A DNA stretch of 64,000 nt from Paraburkholderia phenazinium (GTDB taxonomy: Bacteria > Pseudomonadota > Gammaproteobacteria > Burkholderiales > Burkholderiaceae). The notes under the pieces were generated by a model, which had not been told where the DNA came from, made no database searches, and saw only the letters and a program-made list of their open reading frames with translations. The stretch lies in NCBI RefSeq assembly GCF_900141745.1, contig NZ_FSRM01000001.1, positions 1-64,000 of the forward strand, written 5' to 3'. Below are positions 1 to 10,819 of the stretch, one piece after another (position 1 is the first letter of the stretch; the number at the start of each line of letters is the position of its first letter). Position numbers and translations under genes: made by a program.

Positions 1-1336
1 CGTGCGTGCCGATCACCAGTTGCGCGGTGCCGAGCGCCGCGGCCTCGATGGCTGCGCGCTTCTCCCTGGTTTTCAGACTGCCGGCCAGCCACGCGACGCT
101 CACGCCAAGCGGCTCCAGCCAGCCGCGCAGCTTGCGTGCGTGCTGTTCGGCGAGGATTTCGGTCGGCGCCATCAAGGCGGCCTGATAGCCGGCGTCGATG
201 GCCTGCGCGGCGGCAAGCGCGGCGACGACGGTCTTGCCGCTGCCCACGTCGCCCTGCAGCAGACGTTGCATGGGATGTGGCTGCGTCAGATCCAGTGCGA
301 TTTCACCGCCCACGCGCTGCTGGGCGCCGGTCAGCGAAAACGGCAGCGCTTTCAGGAGCCGCGCCACCAGTGAGGCTGGATCGTCCGCAGTTCGTCGTGG
401 CATGCCAGGCGCCGCGCGCGTGCGGCGCTCATCGTGCGCGCGCTTCAGGGACATCTGCTGGGCGAGCAGTTCCTCGAACTTGATGCGTACCCATGCCGGA
501 TGCGTACCGTCCATCAGGGCGGTTTCGTCCGAGTCGACGCCGGGGTGATGCAGCATGCGCACCGCCTGCATCAGTGGCGGCACGCCAAGCGGGTCCAGAT
601 AAGTCCTGGCGACGGCCTCGGGCAGCAATTCCGGTAGTGCCGCGCGCGACAGCGCGTTGTCGATCGCCTTGCGCAGATAGGCCTGGCTGACGCCCGCCGT
701 GCTCGGATACACCGGCGTGAGCGCTTGCGGCAAAGGCGTGTCTTCATCGACGACGCGCACGGCCGGATGCACCATCTCCATGCCGAAGAAACCGCCACGG
801 ACGTCGCCACGCACCCGCAGGCGTGCGCCGATCGCCATCTGCTTGACCTGCGAGCCATAGAAATTCAGAAAGCGGAGCACCAGTTCGTCGCCGGTGTCGT
901 CGCGTAGTTTGACCAGCAACTGGCGGCGCGGGCGATAGGCGATTTCGTTATCGAACACCACGCCTTCGGTCTGCGCCATGCCACCCGGCAGCAGGTGCGC
1001 GATCGGCGTCAACGAGGTCTCGTCCTCGTAGCGCATGGGCAGATGCAGGACCAGATTGATGTCGCTCGTGAGCCCGAGCTTGGCGAGCTTGTCAGCGGTT
1101 TTGGCAAGCGCCGGAGCGGGCTTCTCTGCCGCCTTGGGTGCCTTCGCTCCCTTGGGCGCTTTGGCCTCGCCGGATGCGCTCGTCTCTTTAGGCGCTTTGA
1201 CCGCCTTCACCGATCTGGCTTCCTGCGACGGCCCAGGGTTGAGCAGTTCGCCCCCCTTGCCACGAGCGGCGGGGCGCTTCGGCTCGACGCTCACTTCGTC
1301 GGTAGCGGAGGGCAAACGGCGGTCGGACAAAGGCAT
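1..1336 (-). CDS. recG: ATP-dependent DNA helicase RecG (5' part; C-terminus beyond the left edge)
   Basis: RecG drives branch migration and fork reversal at stalled replication forks and recombination junctions. About 445 residues are visible on the minus strand and the frame is still open at base 1, so the C-terminal helicase lobe lies outside. After a basic, Ala/Lys/Pro-rich leader of about 75 residues come the wedge/OB region (the stretch HLPMRYEDET, then PRRQLLVKLRDD) and the first helicase lobe with Walker A GDVGSGKT near residue 361, and further on TEILAEQHA; the visible part ends in LVIGTHA. The chosen start is ATG at 1334-1336 (MPLSDRR). The frame stays open upstream to a TTG, so the start is not certain. 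It is divergent from queA with about 155 bases between them. Identity is firm; only the start and the missing end are open. Confidence 0.93.
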   Translation of the reverse strand, partial: MPLSDRRLPSATDEVSVEPKRPAARGKGGELLNPGPSQEARSVKAVKAPKETSASGEAKAPKGAKAPKAAEKPAPALAKTADKLAKLGLTSDINLVLHLPMRYEDETSLTPIAHLLPGGMAQTEGVVFDNEIAYRPRRQLLVKLRDDTGDELVLRFLNFYGSQVKQMAIGARLRVRGDVRGGFFGMEMVHPAVRVVDEDTPLPQALTPVYPSTAGVSQAYLRKAIDNALSRAALPELLPEAVARTYLDPLGVPPLMQAVRMLHHPGVDSDETALMDGTHPAWVRIKFEELLAQQMSLKRAHDERRTRAAPGMPRRTADDPASLVARLLKALPFSLTGAQQRVGGEIALDLTQPHPMQRLLQGDVGSGKTVVAALAAAQAIDAGYQAALMAPTEILAEQHARKLRGWLEPLGVSVAWLAGSLKTREKRAAIEAAALGTAQLVIGTH

Positions 1337-1491
1337 GGGTTGCTTCGCAAGTACAATATCGGCTTTCAAAGGTTTCGCGACGCCGCTGCGGCGTCCCGCA
1401 ATCATAGCCGCAGGCCGCGAGGCTTCGGTGCAAATCCGACCGGCTTCGGCCCAATTCAGTTTCGTTCACGTCCTGCTTCCAGCCAGTCCGC

Positions 1492-2541
1492 ATGTTCACG
1501 CTTTCCGATTTCGATTTCGACCTGCCACCCGAACTCATCGCGCAAACGGCGTTGCCAGAGCGCAGCGCGAGCCGTCTGCTTGAAGTGGACGGCTTCGCCA
1601 CGCCGGCGCGTTTCACCGACCGCCGCTTCGCGGAGCTGCCTGAATGCATCGCGCCAGGCGACCTGCTGGTGTTCAACGATACCAAAGTCCTGAAGGCGCG
1701 CTTCCTCGGCCAAAAGGCCAGTGGCGGCAAGATCGAAGTGCTGGTCGAGCGGCTGACCGGCGAGCGCACCGCGCTCGCGCAGGTCCGCGCCAGCAAGAGC
1801 CCGGCGCCCGGCACGACGCTGCGTCTGGCGGATGCCTTCGACGTGACCGTCGGCGAGCGCGTTGAGCCGTTCTACACCCTGCACTTTCCCGAAGACTGCC
1901 TGACGCTGATCGAACAGTTCGGCCGGCTGCCGCTGCCGCCCTACATCGAGCACGATCCCGACGCGACTGACGAAACCCGTTATCAGACGGTGTTCGCGCA
2001 GAATCCGGGAGCGGTGGCTGCGCCGACCGCGGGGCTGCACTTCGATGACGCGCTGCTGGCGCGGCTCGACGAGCGCGGCGTGGAACGCGCGACGCTCACG
2101 TTGCACGTCGGCGCCGGCACGTTCCAGCCGGTGCGGGTGGAGAACATCTCCGAGCACAAGATGCACAGCGAGTGGTACCAGTTGCCGCAAACGCTGGTGG
2201 ACCGGATCGCCGCGACCAAAGCCCGCGGCAACAAGGTGATCGCAGTAGGCACGACGTCGATGCGCGCGCTCGAAGCCGCCGCGCGCGACGCCGAAACCGC
2301 CGGCCGACCACTTGCCGCGACTGCCGCCGAAACCGATATTTTCATCACGCCGGGCTACAGGTTTCGCGTGGTCGACCGGCTGGTGACGAACTTCCATTTG
2401 CCGAAATCGACGCTGTTGATGCTGGTGTCGGCGTTTGCGGGCATCGAGACGATCCGTTCCGCGTACCGGCATGCCATTGAAGAGCGCTACCGGTTCTTCA
2501 GTTACGGCGACGCGATGCTGCTCACGCGCAAAGACGGCTGA
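1492..2541 (+). CDS. queA: S-adenosylmethionine:tRNA ribosyltransferase-isomerase QueA
   Basis: QueA transfers and isomerises the ribose of S-adenosylmethionine onto preQ1-modified tRNA to give epoxyqueuosine, the penultimate step of queuosine synthesis. The 349-residue length is normal for the family. The N-terminal [12 protein letters not shown] and the conserved [12 protein letters not shown] (about residues 173-184) and [11 protein letters not shown] (about 205-215) blocks are all present, and the protein ends with the usual [10 protein letters not shown] region. The gene is followed 173 bases later by tgt, which acts earlier in the same pathway, so pathway and position agree. The ATG at 1492 gives the standard family N-terminus. 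Confidence 0.97.
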   Translation: MFTLSDFDFDLPPELIAQTALPERSASRLLEVDGFATPARFTDRRFAELPECIAPGDLLVFNDTKVLKARFLGQKASGGKIEVLVERLTGERTALAQVRASKSPAPGTTLRLADAFDVTVGERVEPFYTLHFPEDCLTLIEQFGRLPLPPYIEHDPDATDETRYQTVFAQNPGAVAAPTAGLHFDDALLARLDERGVERATLTLHVGAGTFQPVRVENISEHKMHSEWYQLPQTLVDRIAATKARGNKVIAVGTTSMRALEAAARDAETAGRPLAATAAETDIFITPGYRFRVVDRLVTNFHLPKSTLLMLVSAFAGIETIRSAYRHAIEERYRFFSYGDAMLLTRKDG

Positions 2542-2633
2542 GCTGAGCCCCTGTAGTTACGCGTCCGCATGACGATATGCCGTCCGGTAGCGTTGCGCGC
2601 GCGCCTCGCTCGGGGTAGTCTGCCGCACCTTGA

Positions 2634-3950
<1,317 letters not shown>

Positions 3951-4239
3951 AGGGTTTCTAAAAAAGCCCCGCTGAAAGATTTCGCTGACGGCGCCCGAAC
4001 TCAAAAAAGAAGATGCGGACGCAAGCAAGTAACCAAGGAAGGCGCACAATAGCGCCCGCCGACGGATTCCCCCGAAGAAACCGTCGGCGCGAGACCTGAA
4101 CATTACAATTCCATTTCGCGACGGCCCAAAGAAGCCTTTAACAGCTTGATCGGAAAGCTCATTTGCCGTGCCGTCGTACCAAATGCCGGTGGTAGAATAA
4201 TCGGCTGATTTTTTTGTTCGTTATAACGGAGAGACCAAC

Positions 4240-4563
4240 GTGTCGTTTTTTTCCAACGCCTTCGCTCAAGGCTCAGGCGGTGCAGAATCAAGCCTGATGA
4301 GCTTCCTGCCGCTGATCCTGATGTTTGGCGTGCTGTACTTCATCATGATTCGCCCTCAAATGAAGCGCCAGAAGGAACATCGCAACATGCTCGCCGCTAT
4401 GGCCAAGGGCGATGAAGTGGTCACGAACGGTGGCATCGTCGGCAAGGTGACCAAGGTTAGCGACGCGTACGTCGGCGTCGAAATCGCCGAAGGCACGGAA
4501 ATCACCGTGCAAAAAGCATCGGTCACGACGATTCTCCCGAAGGGCACGATCAAGTCGCTGTAA
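4240..4563 (+). CDS. yajC: Preprotein translocase subunit YajC
   Basis: Small inner-membrane protein of the SecDF-YajC complex, which assists SecYEG-dependent export. It has 107 residues with one strong membrane helix (about 17-36, FLPLILMFGVLYFIMIRPQ), followed by the hallmark RPQMKRQKEHR and the GDEVVTNGGIVGKV cytoplasmic domain. The start is GTG at 4240, preceded by a GGAGAG stretch. A TAGAAT -10-like element lies at 4193-4198. It stands directly ahead of secD and secF, the usual order. Confidence 0.96.
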   Translation: MSFFSNAFAQGSGGAESSLMSFLPLILMFGVLYFIMIRPQMKRQKEHRNMLAAMAKGDEVVTNGGIVGKVTKVSDAYVGVEIAEGTEITVQKASVTTILPKGTIKSL

Positions 4564-4708
4564 GGCCTGCTCTCTCGCGTCCGGCGCGGCCTCGCGAAAC
4601 TGAAGCCAGCATGCCTGTCATGCCATCCATGCCAACAGGTACGCTGCGCCTTCCGCGCCCATCGCCGGACGCATCGCTTACGAGCCAACTTTCCCGTTGG
4701 ACCACTCC

Positions 4709-6754
4709 ATGAATCGTTACCCCCTCTGGAAATATGTCGTGATGGTCGTGGCGCTTGCCATCGGCCTCATCTACACATTGCCCAATTTCTTCGGCGAAGC
4801 GCCGGCGGTGCAGGTGCTGAGCGGCAAGGCAACGGTCAAGCTCGATTCGTCGACACTGTCGCAAATCGAAGCCACGCTGGCCGCCAATCAGATCGCCGCT
4901 TCCGACGTGACGTACGACAACTCGTCGAGCAACGCGAATATTCGCGTGCGTCTGTCGGATACCGACACGCAGTTGCGCGTGAAGGACCTGCTGTCGAAGA
5001 CGCTGAACAGCGATCCGAACGATCCGAATTTTGTCGTCGCCCTGAACCTGCAAAGCGCGTCGCCGCGCTGGCTGACTGCCCTGCACGCGTTGCCGATGTA
5101 CCTCGGCCTCGACCTGCGCGGCGGTGTGCACTTCCTGCTGCAGGTGGACATGGCGGGCGCGCTGAACAAGAAGCTCGACTCGGACGCCTCCGACGCGCGC
5201 ACGCTGCTGCGTGACAACAACATCCGCGATGGCGGCGTGAATCGCGTCAACCAGACCGTGGTGATCAATTTCGCCGACAAGGACACGGCGGACGCGGCGA
5301 GCAAACAGCTTTCGCGCAGCATCAGCGAGCTCCAGTGGGAAACGCAGACGGCGCCTGACGGCAGCTATCAGCTGGTCGGCACGTTTACGCCGGCCGTGCA
5401 GAAGACGGTCGAAGACGCGGCGCTCAAGCAGAACATCACGACACTGCATAACCGGGTCAACGAACTTGGCGTGGCCGAACCGGTGATCCAGCAGCAAGGC
5501 GCCGACCGCATCGTGGTCGAACTGCCAGGCGTGCAGGACACGGCGAAGGCGAAGGACATCATCGGCCGCACGGCGACGCTCGAAGCGCGTCTCGCCGATC
5601 CGAACGACCTGCACCCGAATCCGGGTGACGCCGTGCCGCCGGGCGACGAACTGTTCACCGAAGGCAACCAGGCGCCGGTCATGTTGAGGAAGCAGGTGAT
5701 CTTCACTGGCGACCGCATCATCGACGCTTCGGCAGGCTTTGACGAACACCAGCGTCCGTCGGTCAACATCCGTCTCGACTCGGCCGGCGGCCGGGCCGTC
5801 GCGAGCGTCTCGCGCGACAACATCGGCAAGCCGATGGCGATGGTGCTGTTCGAAAAGGGCAAGGGCCAGGTGTTGACGGTCGCGACGATCCAGTCCGAAC
5901 TGGGCGACCGCTTCCAGATCACTGGCCAGCCGACCCCGCAAGCTGCCGCCGACCTCGCGCTGCTACTGCGCGCCGGTTCGCTGGCAGCGCCGATGGACAT
6001 CATCGAAGAACGCACGATCGGCCCGAGCCTCGGCGCCGATAACATCAAGAAGGGCTTCCACTCGGTGATCTGGGGCTTTACGGCCATCGCCGTCTTCATG
6101 ATTGCGTACTACATGCTGTTCGGCGTGGTCTCGATCATTGGCCTGTCGGTCAACCTGTTGCTGCTGATCGCGGTGCTGTCGATGCTGCAGGCCACCCTGA
6201 CCTTGCCGGGTATCGCGGCTATCGCGCTGGCGCTCGGTATGGCCATTGACGCGAACGTGCTGATCAACGAGCGCGTGCGTGAAGAGCTGCGTCACGGCGC
6301 GCCGGCGCAGCTGGCCATCCAGAACGGTTACGCGCATGCATGGGCGACCATTCTCGACTCGAACGTAACCACGCTGATCGCCGGTCTGGCGCTGCTCGCG
6401 TTCGGCTCGGGTCCGGTGCGCGGCTTCGCGATCGTGCACTGTATCGGCATCCTGACGTCGATGTTCTCTGCCGTGTTCTTCTCGCGCGGTCTCGTGAACC
6501 TCTGGTACGGCGGCAAGAAGAAGCTGAAGTCGCTGGCCATTGGCCAGGTGTGGAGGCCGGCAGCGGTCGAAGGCGCCGCCGCTGCCGCGTATCTCGGCAG
6601 TGAAGATGCCGAAACCGACACAGGACGGGCCATCACCGCAGCAGCCGCCAAGCCGAAGGCCGCGGCCCAGGCTCAGGCCCGCGCCGGCAAGCCGACGGTG
6701 CGCCGTCGCAATGCCCCCGGCAACACGCCGCAGAAACCGGGTTCATCCCGCTGA
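4709..6754 (+). CDS. secD: Protein translocase subunit SecD
   Basis: SecD uses the proton gradient with SecF to pull exported proteins through the Sec channel. There is a first membrane helix at about residues 6-26, then a long periplasmic region, with the conserved DLRGGVHFLLQVDM block from about residue 135, and a five-helix C-terminal domain (roughly 450-600) containing AIALALGMAIDANVLINERV and the matching RGFAIVHCIGI. The frame extends to a TTG at 4697, but ATG 4709 (MNRYPLWKY) gives the standard N-terminus and is chosen (681 residues). The last 70 or so residues are an Ala/Lys/Arg-rich low-complexity tail. It lies 18 bases ahead of secF, so they should be co-transcribed. Confidence 0.96.
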   Translation: MNRYPLWKYVVMVVALAIGLIYTLPNFFGEAPAVQVLSGKATVKLDSSTLSQIEATLAANQIAASDVTYDNSSSNANIRVRLSDTDTQLRVKDLLSKTLNSDPNDPNFVVALNLQSASPRWLTALHALPMYLGLDLRGGVHFLLQVDMAGALNKKLDSDASDARTLLRDNNIRDGGVNRVNQTVVINFADKDTADAASKQLSRSISELQWETQTAPDGSYQLVGTFTPAVQKTVEDAALKQNITTLHNRVNELGVAEPVIQQQGADRIVVELPGVQDTAKAKDIIGRTATLEARLADPNDLHPNPGDAVPPGDELFTEGNQAPVMLRKQVIFTGDRIIDASAGFDEHQRPSVNIRLDSAGGRAVASVSRDNIGKPMAMVLFEKGKGQVLTVATIQSELGDRFQITGQPTPQAAADLALLLRAGSLAAPMDIIEERTIGPSLGADNIKKGFHSVIWGFTAIAVFMIAYYMLFGVVSIIGLSVNLLLLIAVLSMLQATLTLPGIAAIALALGMAIDANVLINERVREELRHGAPAQLAIQNGYAHAWATILDSNVTTLIAGLALLAFGSGPVRGFAIVHCIGILTSMFSAVFFSRGLVNLWYGGKKKLKSLAIGQVWRPAAVEGAAAAAYLGSEDAETDTGRAITAAAAKPKAAAQAQARAGKPTVRRRNAPGNTPQKPGSSR

Positions 6755-6772
6755 GTCCCGGAGAACAAGACC

Positions 6773-7723
6773 ATGGAATTTTTCCGCATTCGCAAAGATC
6801 TACCGCTCATGCAGCGGGCGTTGGTGTTCAACGCGATCTCGCTGCTGACGTTTATTGCTGCCGTGTTCTTCCTGCTGCATCGCGGGCTGCATCTGTCGGT
6901 GGAGTTCACCGGCGGTACGGTCATCGAAGTGCAGTATCCGACCACGGTGCCGCTCGAACCGGTGCGCGGCACACTCGCCAAACTCGGCTATCCGGACGCT
7001 CAGGTGCAGAACTTCGGCACTTCGCGTGATGTGCTGATCCGTCTGCCGGTCAAGGCCGGCCTCACCTCGGCCCAGCAGAGCGATCAGGTGATGGGCGCAT
7101 TGAAGGGTGAAGATGCCCAGGTGCAGTTGCAGCGCGTCGAGTTCGTCGGCCCGCAGGTCGGCAAGGAACTGGTCACCAACGGTCTGCTCGCGCTCGCCTG
7201 CGTGGTGGCCGGCATCGTGATCTACCTGTCGTTCCGCTTCGAATGGAAGTACGCCGTGGCCGGCGTGATCGCCAACCTGCACGACGTGGTGATCATTCTC
7301 GGTTTCTTCGCGTTCTTCCAGTGGGAGTTCTCGCTGTCGGTGCTGGCTGCCGTGCTTGCGGTGCTCGGTTACTCGGTGAACGAGTCGGTGGTTATCTTCG
7401 ACCGGATTCGCGAAACCTTCCGCCGCGAACGCAAGATGACGGTCATCGAGGTCATCAACCACGCCATTACCAGCACGATGTCGCGGACCATCATCACCCA
7501 CGGCTGTACGCAGATGATGGTGCTGTCGATGTTCCTGTTCGGCGGTCCAACGCTGCACTACTTCGCTCTGGCGCTGACGGTCGGTATTCTGTTCGGTATC
7601 TATTCGTCGGTGTTCGTTGCGGCAGCGCTGGCGATGTGGCTCGGCGTGAAGCGCGACGACCTGATCAAGGAAAAGAAGGAACGTCACGACCCGAGCGACC
7701 CGAACGCAGGCGCACAAGTCTGA
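6773..7723 (+). CDS. secF: Protein translocase subunit SecF
   Basis: Partner of SecD in the proton-driven export complex. The 316-residue protein has an N-terminal helix (about 20-40), the periplasmic EFTGGTVIEVQ signature, VGPQVGKEL, and a five-helix core with GYSVNESVVIFDRIRE, the family hallmark for SecF. A short Lys/Glu-rich cytoplasmic tail ends the protein. It follows secD by 18 bases and is closed by a strong hairpin terminator 27 bases downstream. Confidence 0.97.
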   Translation: MEFFRIRKDLPLMQRALVFNAISLLTFIAAVFFLLHRGLHLSVEFTGGTVIEVQYPTTVPLEPVRGTLAKLGYPDAQVQNFGTSRDVLIRLPVKAGLTSAQQSDQVMGALKGEDAQVQLQRVEFVGPQVGKELVTNGLLALACVVAGIVIYLSFRFEWKYAVAGVIANLHDVVIILGFFAFFQWEFSLSVLAAVLAVLGYSVNESVVIFDRIRETFRRERKMTVIEVINHAITSTMSRTIITHGCTQMMVLSMFLFGGPTLHYFALALTVGILFGIYSSVFVAAALAMWLGVKRDDLIKEKKERHDPSDPNAGAQV

Positions 7724-7749
7724 AGTTCGAGACAGTCGGGAACAAACGC

Positions 7750-7777
7750 AAAGGCCGGTTCAGTGGAACCGGCCTTT
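7750..7777. terminator. Intrinsic terminator after secF, probably bidirectional
   Basis: A 12-bp perfect inverted repeat (AAAGGCCGGTTC, loop AGTG, GAACCGGCCTTT) is followed by TTGTTGTTT on the plus strand. It lies between convergent secF and the YceI gene and could serve both. Confidence 0.85.
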
Positions 7778-7851
7778 GTTGTTTACCGCCGTCGTTTGGT
7801 GCGAGCGTTCTAGTCCGCGTGCCTGCCGGCAATGCTGATGCGCAGTACGCC

Positions 7852-8415
7852 TTACTTACGCGCTGCGACGATATGAAACCTGATGACGACGTCGTCGGCC
7901 ACCACCGAGGTGTCCTTCCACTCGCCGGTACCGATATCGAACTGTGAACGCTGGATCGTCAGCGCCCCATCGAACGCCTCGCTCCCGCCCTGCTGCGTGA
8001 CGGTCACAGGCACGACCATGGTCTGCGATTTACCCTTGATGGTCAGCTTGCCAGTCACCTTGAACTGGTTGCCGCCTGCCGGCGCGATTGCGCTCGAGAC
8101 AAAGGTCGCCTGCGGGAACGTCTTCGCATCGAACCATTCCTTGCCGCGCACCTGCTCGTTGTAGCTTTCGTCACCCAGATCGTAGCTGCTCACGTCGACG
8201 CTGAACTGCGCGCTGCCTTCGGCCGGCTTCGCCGGGTCGAACTTCACGTCCGCACTGAACTTGCCGAACTTGCCTTCCACCGGCACGTTCATCTGTTTTG
8301 AGGTCGCGGTGAGCGTGCTCTTCGCGATGTCGACCTGGGCCAGCGCGCTGCCCGCCGCACTGAGGGACGCGGCAGCAAACGCCGCCAACATGTAGCGATA
8401 AAACGAAACCTTCAT
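7852..8415 (-). CDS. YceI family periplasmic protein
   Basis: YceI proteins are periplasmic lipocalin-like beta barrels thought to bind isoprenoid or other amphiphilic ligands. The true start is ATG at 8413-8415, giving 187 residues with a Sec signal peptide (MKVSFYRYMLAAFAAA.., likely cut after SALA at residue 26). The body shows the family pattern: KSTLTATSKQMNVPVEGKFGKF split over two strands, VDVSSYDLGDESYNEQ, and a C-terminal TIQRSQFDIGTGEW. The open frame runs on upstream through the neighbouring cytochrome gene but that extension is not coding. It lies 8 bases downstream of the cytochrome b561 gene, a common YceI-b561 pairing. The ligand is unknown. Confidence 0.92.
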   Translation of the reverse strand: MKVSFYRYMLAAFAAASLSAAGSALAQVDIAKSTLTATSKQMNVPVEGKFGKFSADVKFDPAKPAEGSAQFSVDVSSYDLGDESYNEQVRGKEWFDAKTFPQATFVSSAIAPAGGNQFKVTGKLTIKGKSQTMVVPVTVTQQGGSEAFDGALTIQRSQFDIGTGEWKDTSVVADDVVIRFHIVAARK

Positions 8416-8423
8416 GTCGCTCC

Positions 8424-8984
8424 TTATTTGAGGAAAGGGATCATGCGCGACAGCAGGCCGTCGCGATCGAGCCACTGATGTTTGAGCGCCGCCGCCACAT
8501 GCAGCACGAACAGGACGAGCAGCGTGTAGTTGAGCGTGATGTGGATATTTTTCAGCAACACCTTGAGCACGGGATCGGGCGCAATCAGGCGCGGCAGCGG
8601 CACGAGCCCCAGATACACCACCGGCACATTGGCCGCGGAGCTGTACAGATAGCCGGAGACCGGAATCGCGATGATCAGCACGTACAGCAGCAGATGCACG
8701 AGATGGGCCGCGCCCCGTTGCCACGACGATATCCGGCGCGGCAACGGCGGCGCATCATGGGTGGCGCGCCAAAGGATGCGCAGCACCGAAAGCCCGAACA
8801 CCGTCACGCCAATCCACTTGTGCCAGGAAAAATAGCGCAGCTTCGTAGGCGTGAAGCCGGGGATATCGGTCATCACCCAACCGAGCGCGAAGCCGCACAC
8901 AATCAGCAACGCAATCAGCCAGTGAAGCGCGATGGCTGTTCGCGTGTACGAATCGCGGGAGCCGAAGTTAGGTTTGGGTGCCAT
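8424..8984 (-). CDS. Cytochrome b561 family membrane protein
   Basis: A 186-residue integral membrane di-haem cytochrome b of the bacterial b561 (CybB) type, expected to carry electrons from quinol to periplasmic acceptors or superoxide. Four hydrophobic segments are visible, with candidate haem-ligand histidines in TAIALHWLIALL, YFSWHKWIGV, RGAAHLVHLLLY and VLFVLHVAAALKHQ, as in the family. It lies upstream of and almost abutting the YceI gene on the same strand, so the pair forms an operon. The electron donor and acceptor cannot be read from the sequence. Confidence 0.92.
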   Translation of the reverse strand: MAPKPNFGSRDSYTRTAIALHWLIALLIVCGFALGWVMTDIPGFTPTKLRYFSWHKWIGVTVFGLSVLRILWRATHDAPPLPRRISSWQRGAAHLVHLLLYVLIIAIPVSGYLYSSAANVPVVYLGLVPLPRLIAPDPVLKVLLKNIHITLNYTLLVLFVLHVAAALKHQWLDRDGLLSRMIPFLK

Positions 8985-9397
8985 GAAAGCTCAACGCAAG
9001 CTGAAAGGTTAGCGGCGCACGAGGGTGGAGTCCCCCTATGCGAACTGCGCAGAACGCGGCTGCCAGGTGTCGGCAGACAACAGCGAAGCACGCCAAGGCC
9101 GCCATGCTACTCCAAGCCGAAAAAGCCGGCTGGCAAGTTCCGCACGGGGCTATGCGGCGTCAAATACAGCTTAACAAGAAGGATTGAACAATTGGGGCCG
9201 GAAAATGTCCGACAGCTGTCAGGGTATGCTGCGCGGTGCTGCCGTTTTGCCTGACGGACGTCGCACAAGCAGCCCTGTTACGCACGAGCGAGCGCCTTTG
9301 GTACTATTGCTCCAGGCTTTCGCCATTCTTTCGCCAGTCCATACCGTGCAAGCCTTCGATGCACGCTCCCGCTCATGTCGTTTTGCCCTTCTGCCGT
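8985..9397. other. Intergenic region between divergent cytochrome b561 and pqiA-like operon
   Basis: No convincing gene is present in these 413 bases. The pqiA frame is open upstream to 9236, but that translation does not look like protein. A weak sigma70-like pair, TTACGC at 9278-9283 and TACTAT at 9302-9307 with 18 bases between, could drive the pqi operon; it is not strong enough to call as a promoter. Confidence 0.4.
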
Positions 9398-10105
9398 ATG
9401 GAACATGACAACCTGATCGCGTGCCACGAGTGCGATACCCTTTTCACCAAACCGCGTCTGCTCGGCAGCCGGACGGTGGCGCGCTGCCCGCGTTGCGGCG
9501 CGACGCTCTATCGCGGCATCTCGCGGCGGCTGGACGCCATCTGCGCCATGACGCTCGCCGCGCTGATCACGTTTCTGATCGCCCAGGGCTATCCGATCGT
9601 CGAACTGGACGCCAACGGCATTACCTCGCAAACCACGCTGTTCGGCGCGCTCGTCGCGTTGTGGAACGAGGACATGCAGATCGTCGCGGTCATGGTGTTC
9701 TGCGCGACCACGCTGTTTCCGCTCACCGAACTGGTCGCGCTCCTCTACGTGCTGATCCCGATCCGCTCGGGCTTCGTGGCGCCGGGCTTTAACCAGGTGC
9801 TGCGGGCCATCCAGTTCGTGCGGCCGTGGGGCATGATCGAAGTGTTCATGCTTGGCGTGCTGATCACCATCGTCAAGATGGTGAGCCTCGCCCGCGTGAT
9901 CCCCGAGGCCGCGCTGTTCGCCTTCGGAGTGCTGACCTTGATGTTCGCCGTGGTCGTCACGTTCGATCCGCGCACCTTGTGGGATCTCGCCGACGAGCTG
10001 AACGCAAGGCGTGCGCGTCCCATGCCGCGCACGGCTGCCGACAGCGCGGCAGCTGCGGTCACGGCGAACGTGGACAGCCAGTCCGCCGCGCCCCATCAGG
10101 GATAA
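9398..10105 (+). CDS. pqiA: Paraquat-inducible protein A-like membrane protein (first PqiA unit)
   Basis: PqiA proteins are inner-membrane partners of MCE-domain lipid transporters that bridge inner and outer membrane. This 235-residue unit starts at ATG 9398 (MEHDNLIACHEC), opens with a zinc-ribbon-like CxxC..CxxC (CHECDTLF and CPRCGATL) and then has about four membrane helices. E. coli PqiA carries two such units in one chain; here each is a separate gene, this one and the next, 6 bases apart. The downstream order pqiB-pqiC supports the assignment. The Ala/Thr-rich C-terminal tail (last 30 residues) is low complexity. Confidence 0.88.
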   Translation: MEHDNLIACHECDTLFTKPRLLGSRTVARCPRCGATLYRGISRRLDAICAMTLAALITFLIAQGYPIVELDANGITSQTTLFGALVALWNEDMQIVAVMVFCATTLFPLTELVALLYVLIPIRSGFVAPGFNQVLRAIQFVRPWGMIEVFMLGVLITIVKMVSLARVIPEAALFAFGVLTLMFAVVVTFDPRTLWDLADELNARRARPMPRTAADSAAAAVTANVDSQSAAPHQG

Positions 10106-10111
10106 CGCACG

Positions 10112-10819
10112 ATGAATTACATTACCGCGCGCCGCGCGGGCCTGGTTTCCTGCCACGCGTGCGGCAGCGTGGCACCACGCATCCGCTCGATCACGAAACA
10201 GCACTGCGCGCGCTGCGGCGCGGTACTGCACCGGCGCAATCCGGACAGTCTGATGCGCACATGGGCACTACTGATCGCAGCCGCATTGCTGTATATTCCG
10301 GCGAATCTGTTGCCGGTGATGCACACCTCCTCGTTGCTTGGCTCGGAAGACGACACGATCATGAGCGGCGTCGTCTACTTCTGGACCTCGGGCGACTGGC
10401 CGCTGGCCGTCATTGTGTTTATCGCCAGCATCATGGTGCCGATGCTGAAACTCACGATCCTCGTGCTGCTCTGCATTACGGCTCAGCGCCGCTCACGCTG
10501 GCGCCCCACGCAACGCGTGAAGCTGTACCGGATCGTAGAGCGCATCGGCCGCTGGTCGATGCTCGACGTGTTCGTGGTCACGCTGACGGTTGCGCTGGTG
10601 CGATTCAAGTCGCTCGCCGTGATCACGGCGGGGCCTGGCGCGATCGCGTTCGGCTCGGTGGTGATTCTGACGATGCTGGCATCGATGCAGTTCGATCCAC
10701 GGCTCATCTGGGACAACGTGGAAGGCGCGGACAACTCGGAAAATGCAAAGAATGCGAAGCGCGCCCGCCGTGCCAAAGATGCAAAAAGCGGTACCCAACA
10801 AACTCAGGACCAAACATGA
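10112..10819 (+). CDS. pqiA: Paraquat-inducible protein A-like membrane protein (second PqiA unit)
   Basis: Second half-length PqiA unit, 235 residues. It has the same build as its neighbour: a CHACGSV..CARCGAVL zinc-ribbon-like head (about residues 15-40), then about four membrane helices including LLIAAALLYIPANLLPVMHT, and a charged Lys/Arg/Asn-rich tail. Its stop overlaps the ATG of the MCE gene (ATGA at 10816-10819), so translation should be coupled. Together with the preceding gene it probably supplies the inner-membrane channel or anchor for PqiB. Confidence 0.88.
   Translation: MNYITARRAGLVSCHACGSVAPRIRSITKQHCARCGAVLHRRNPDSLMRTWALLIAAALLYIPANLLPVMHTSSLLGSEDDTIMSGVVYFWTSGDWPLAVIVFIASIMVPMLKLTILVLLCITAQRRSRWRPTQRVKLYRIVERIGRWSMLDVFVVTLTVALVRFKSLAVITAGPGAIAFGSVVILTMLASMQFDPRLIWDNVEGADNSENAKNAKRARRAKDAKSGTQQTQDQT

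Noticed and set aside
3951..4239. Terminator or small gene between tgt and yajC
   Set aside because: I found no stem with a T-run, and the two minus-strand ORFs there have no ribosome binding site or protein-like sequence.
4550..5941. 463-codon minus-strand ORF opposite secD
   Set aside because: Antisense shadow of secD with typical Arg/His/Val-rich composition.
9826..10815. Long in-frame extension upstream of pqiB
   Set aside because: It overlaps both pqiA genes in another frame and its translation is Arg/His-rich; the ATG in the ATGA overlap at 10816 is the real start.
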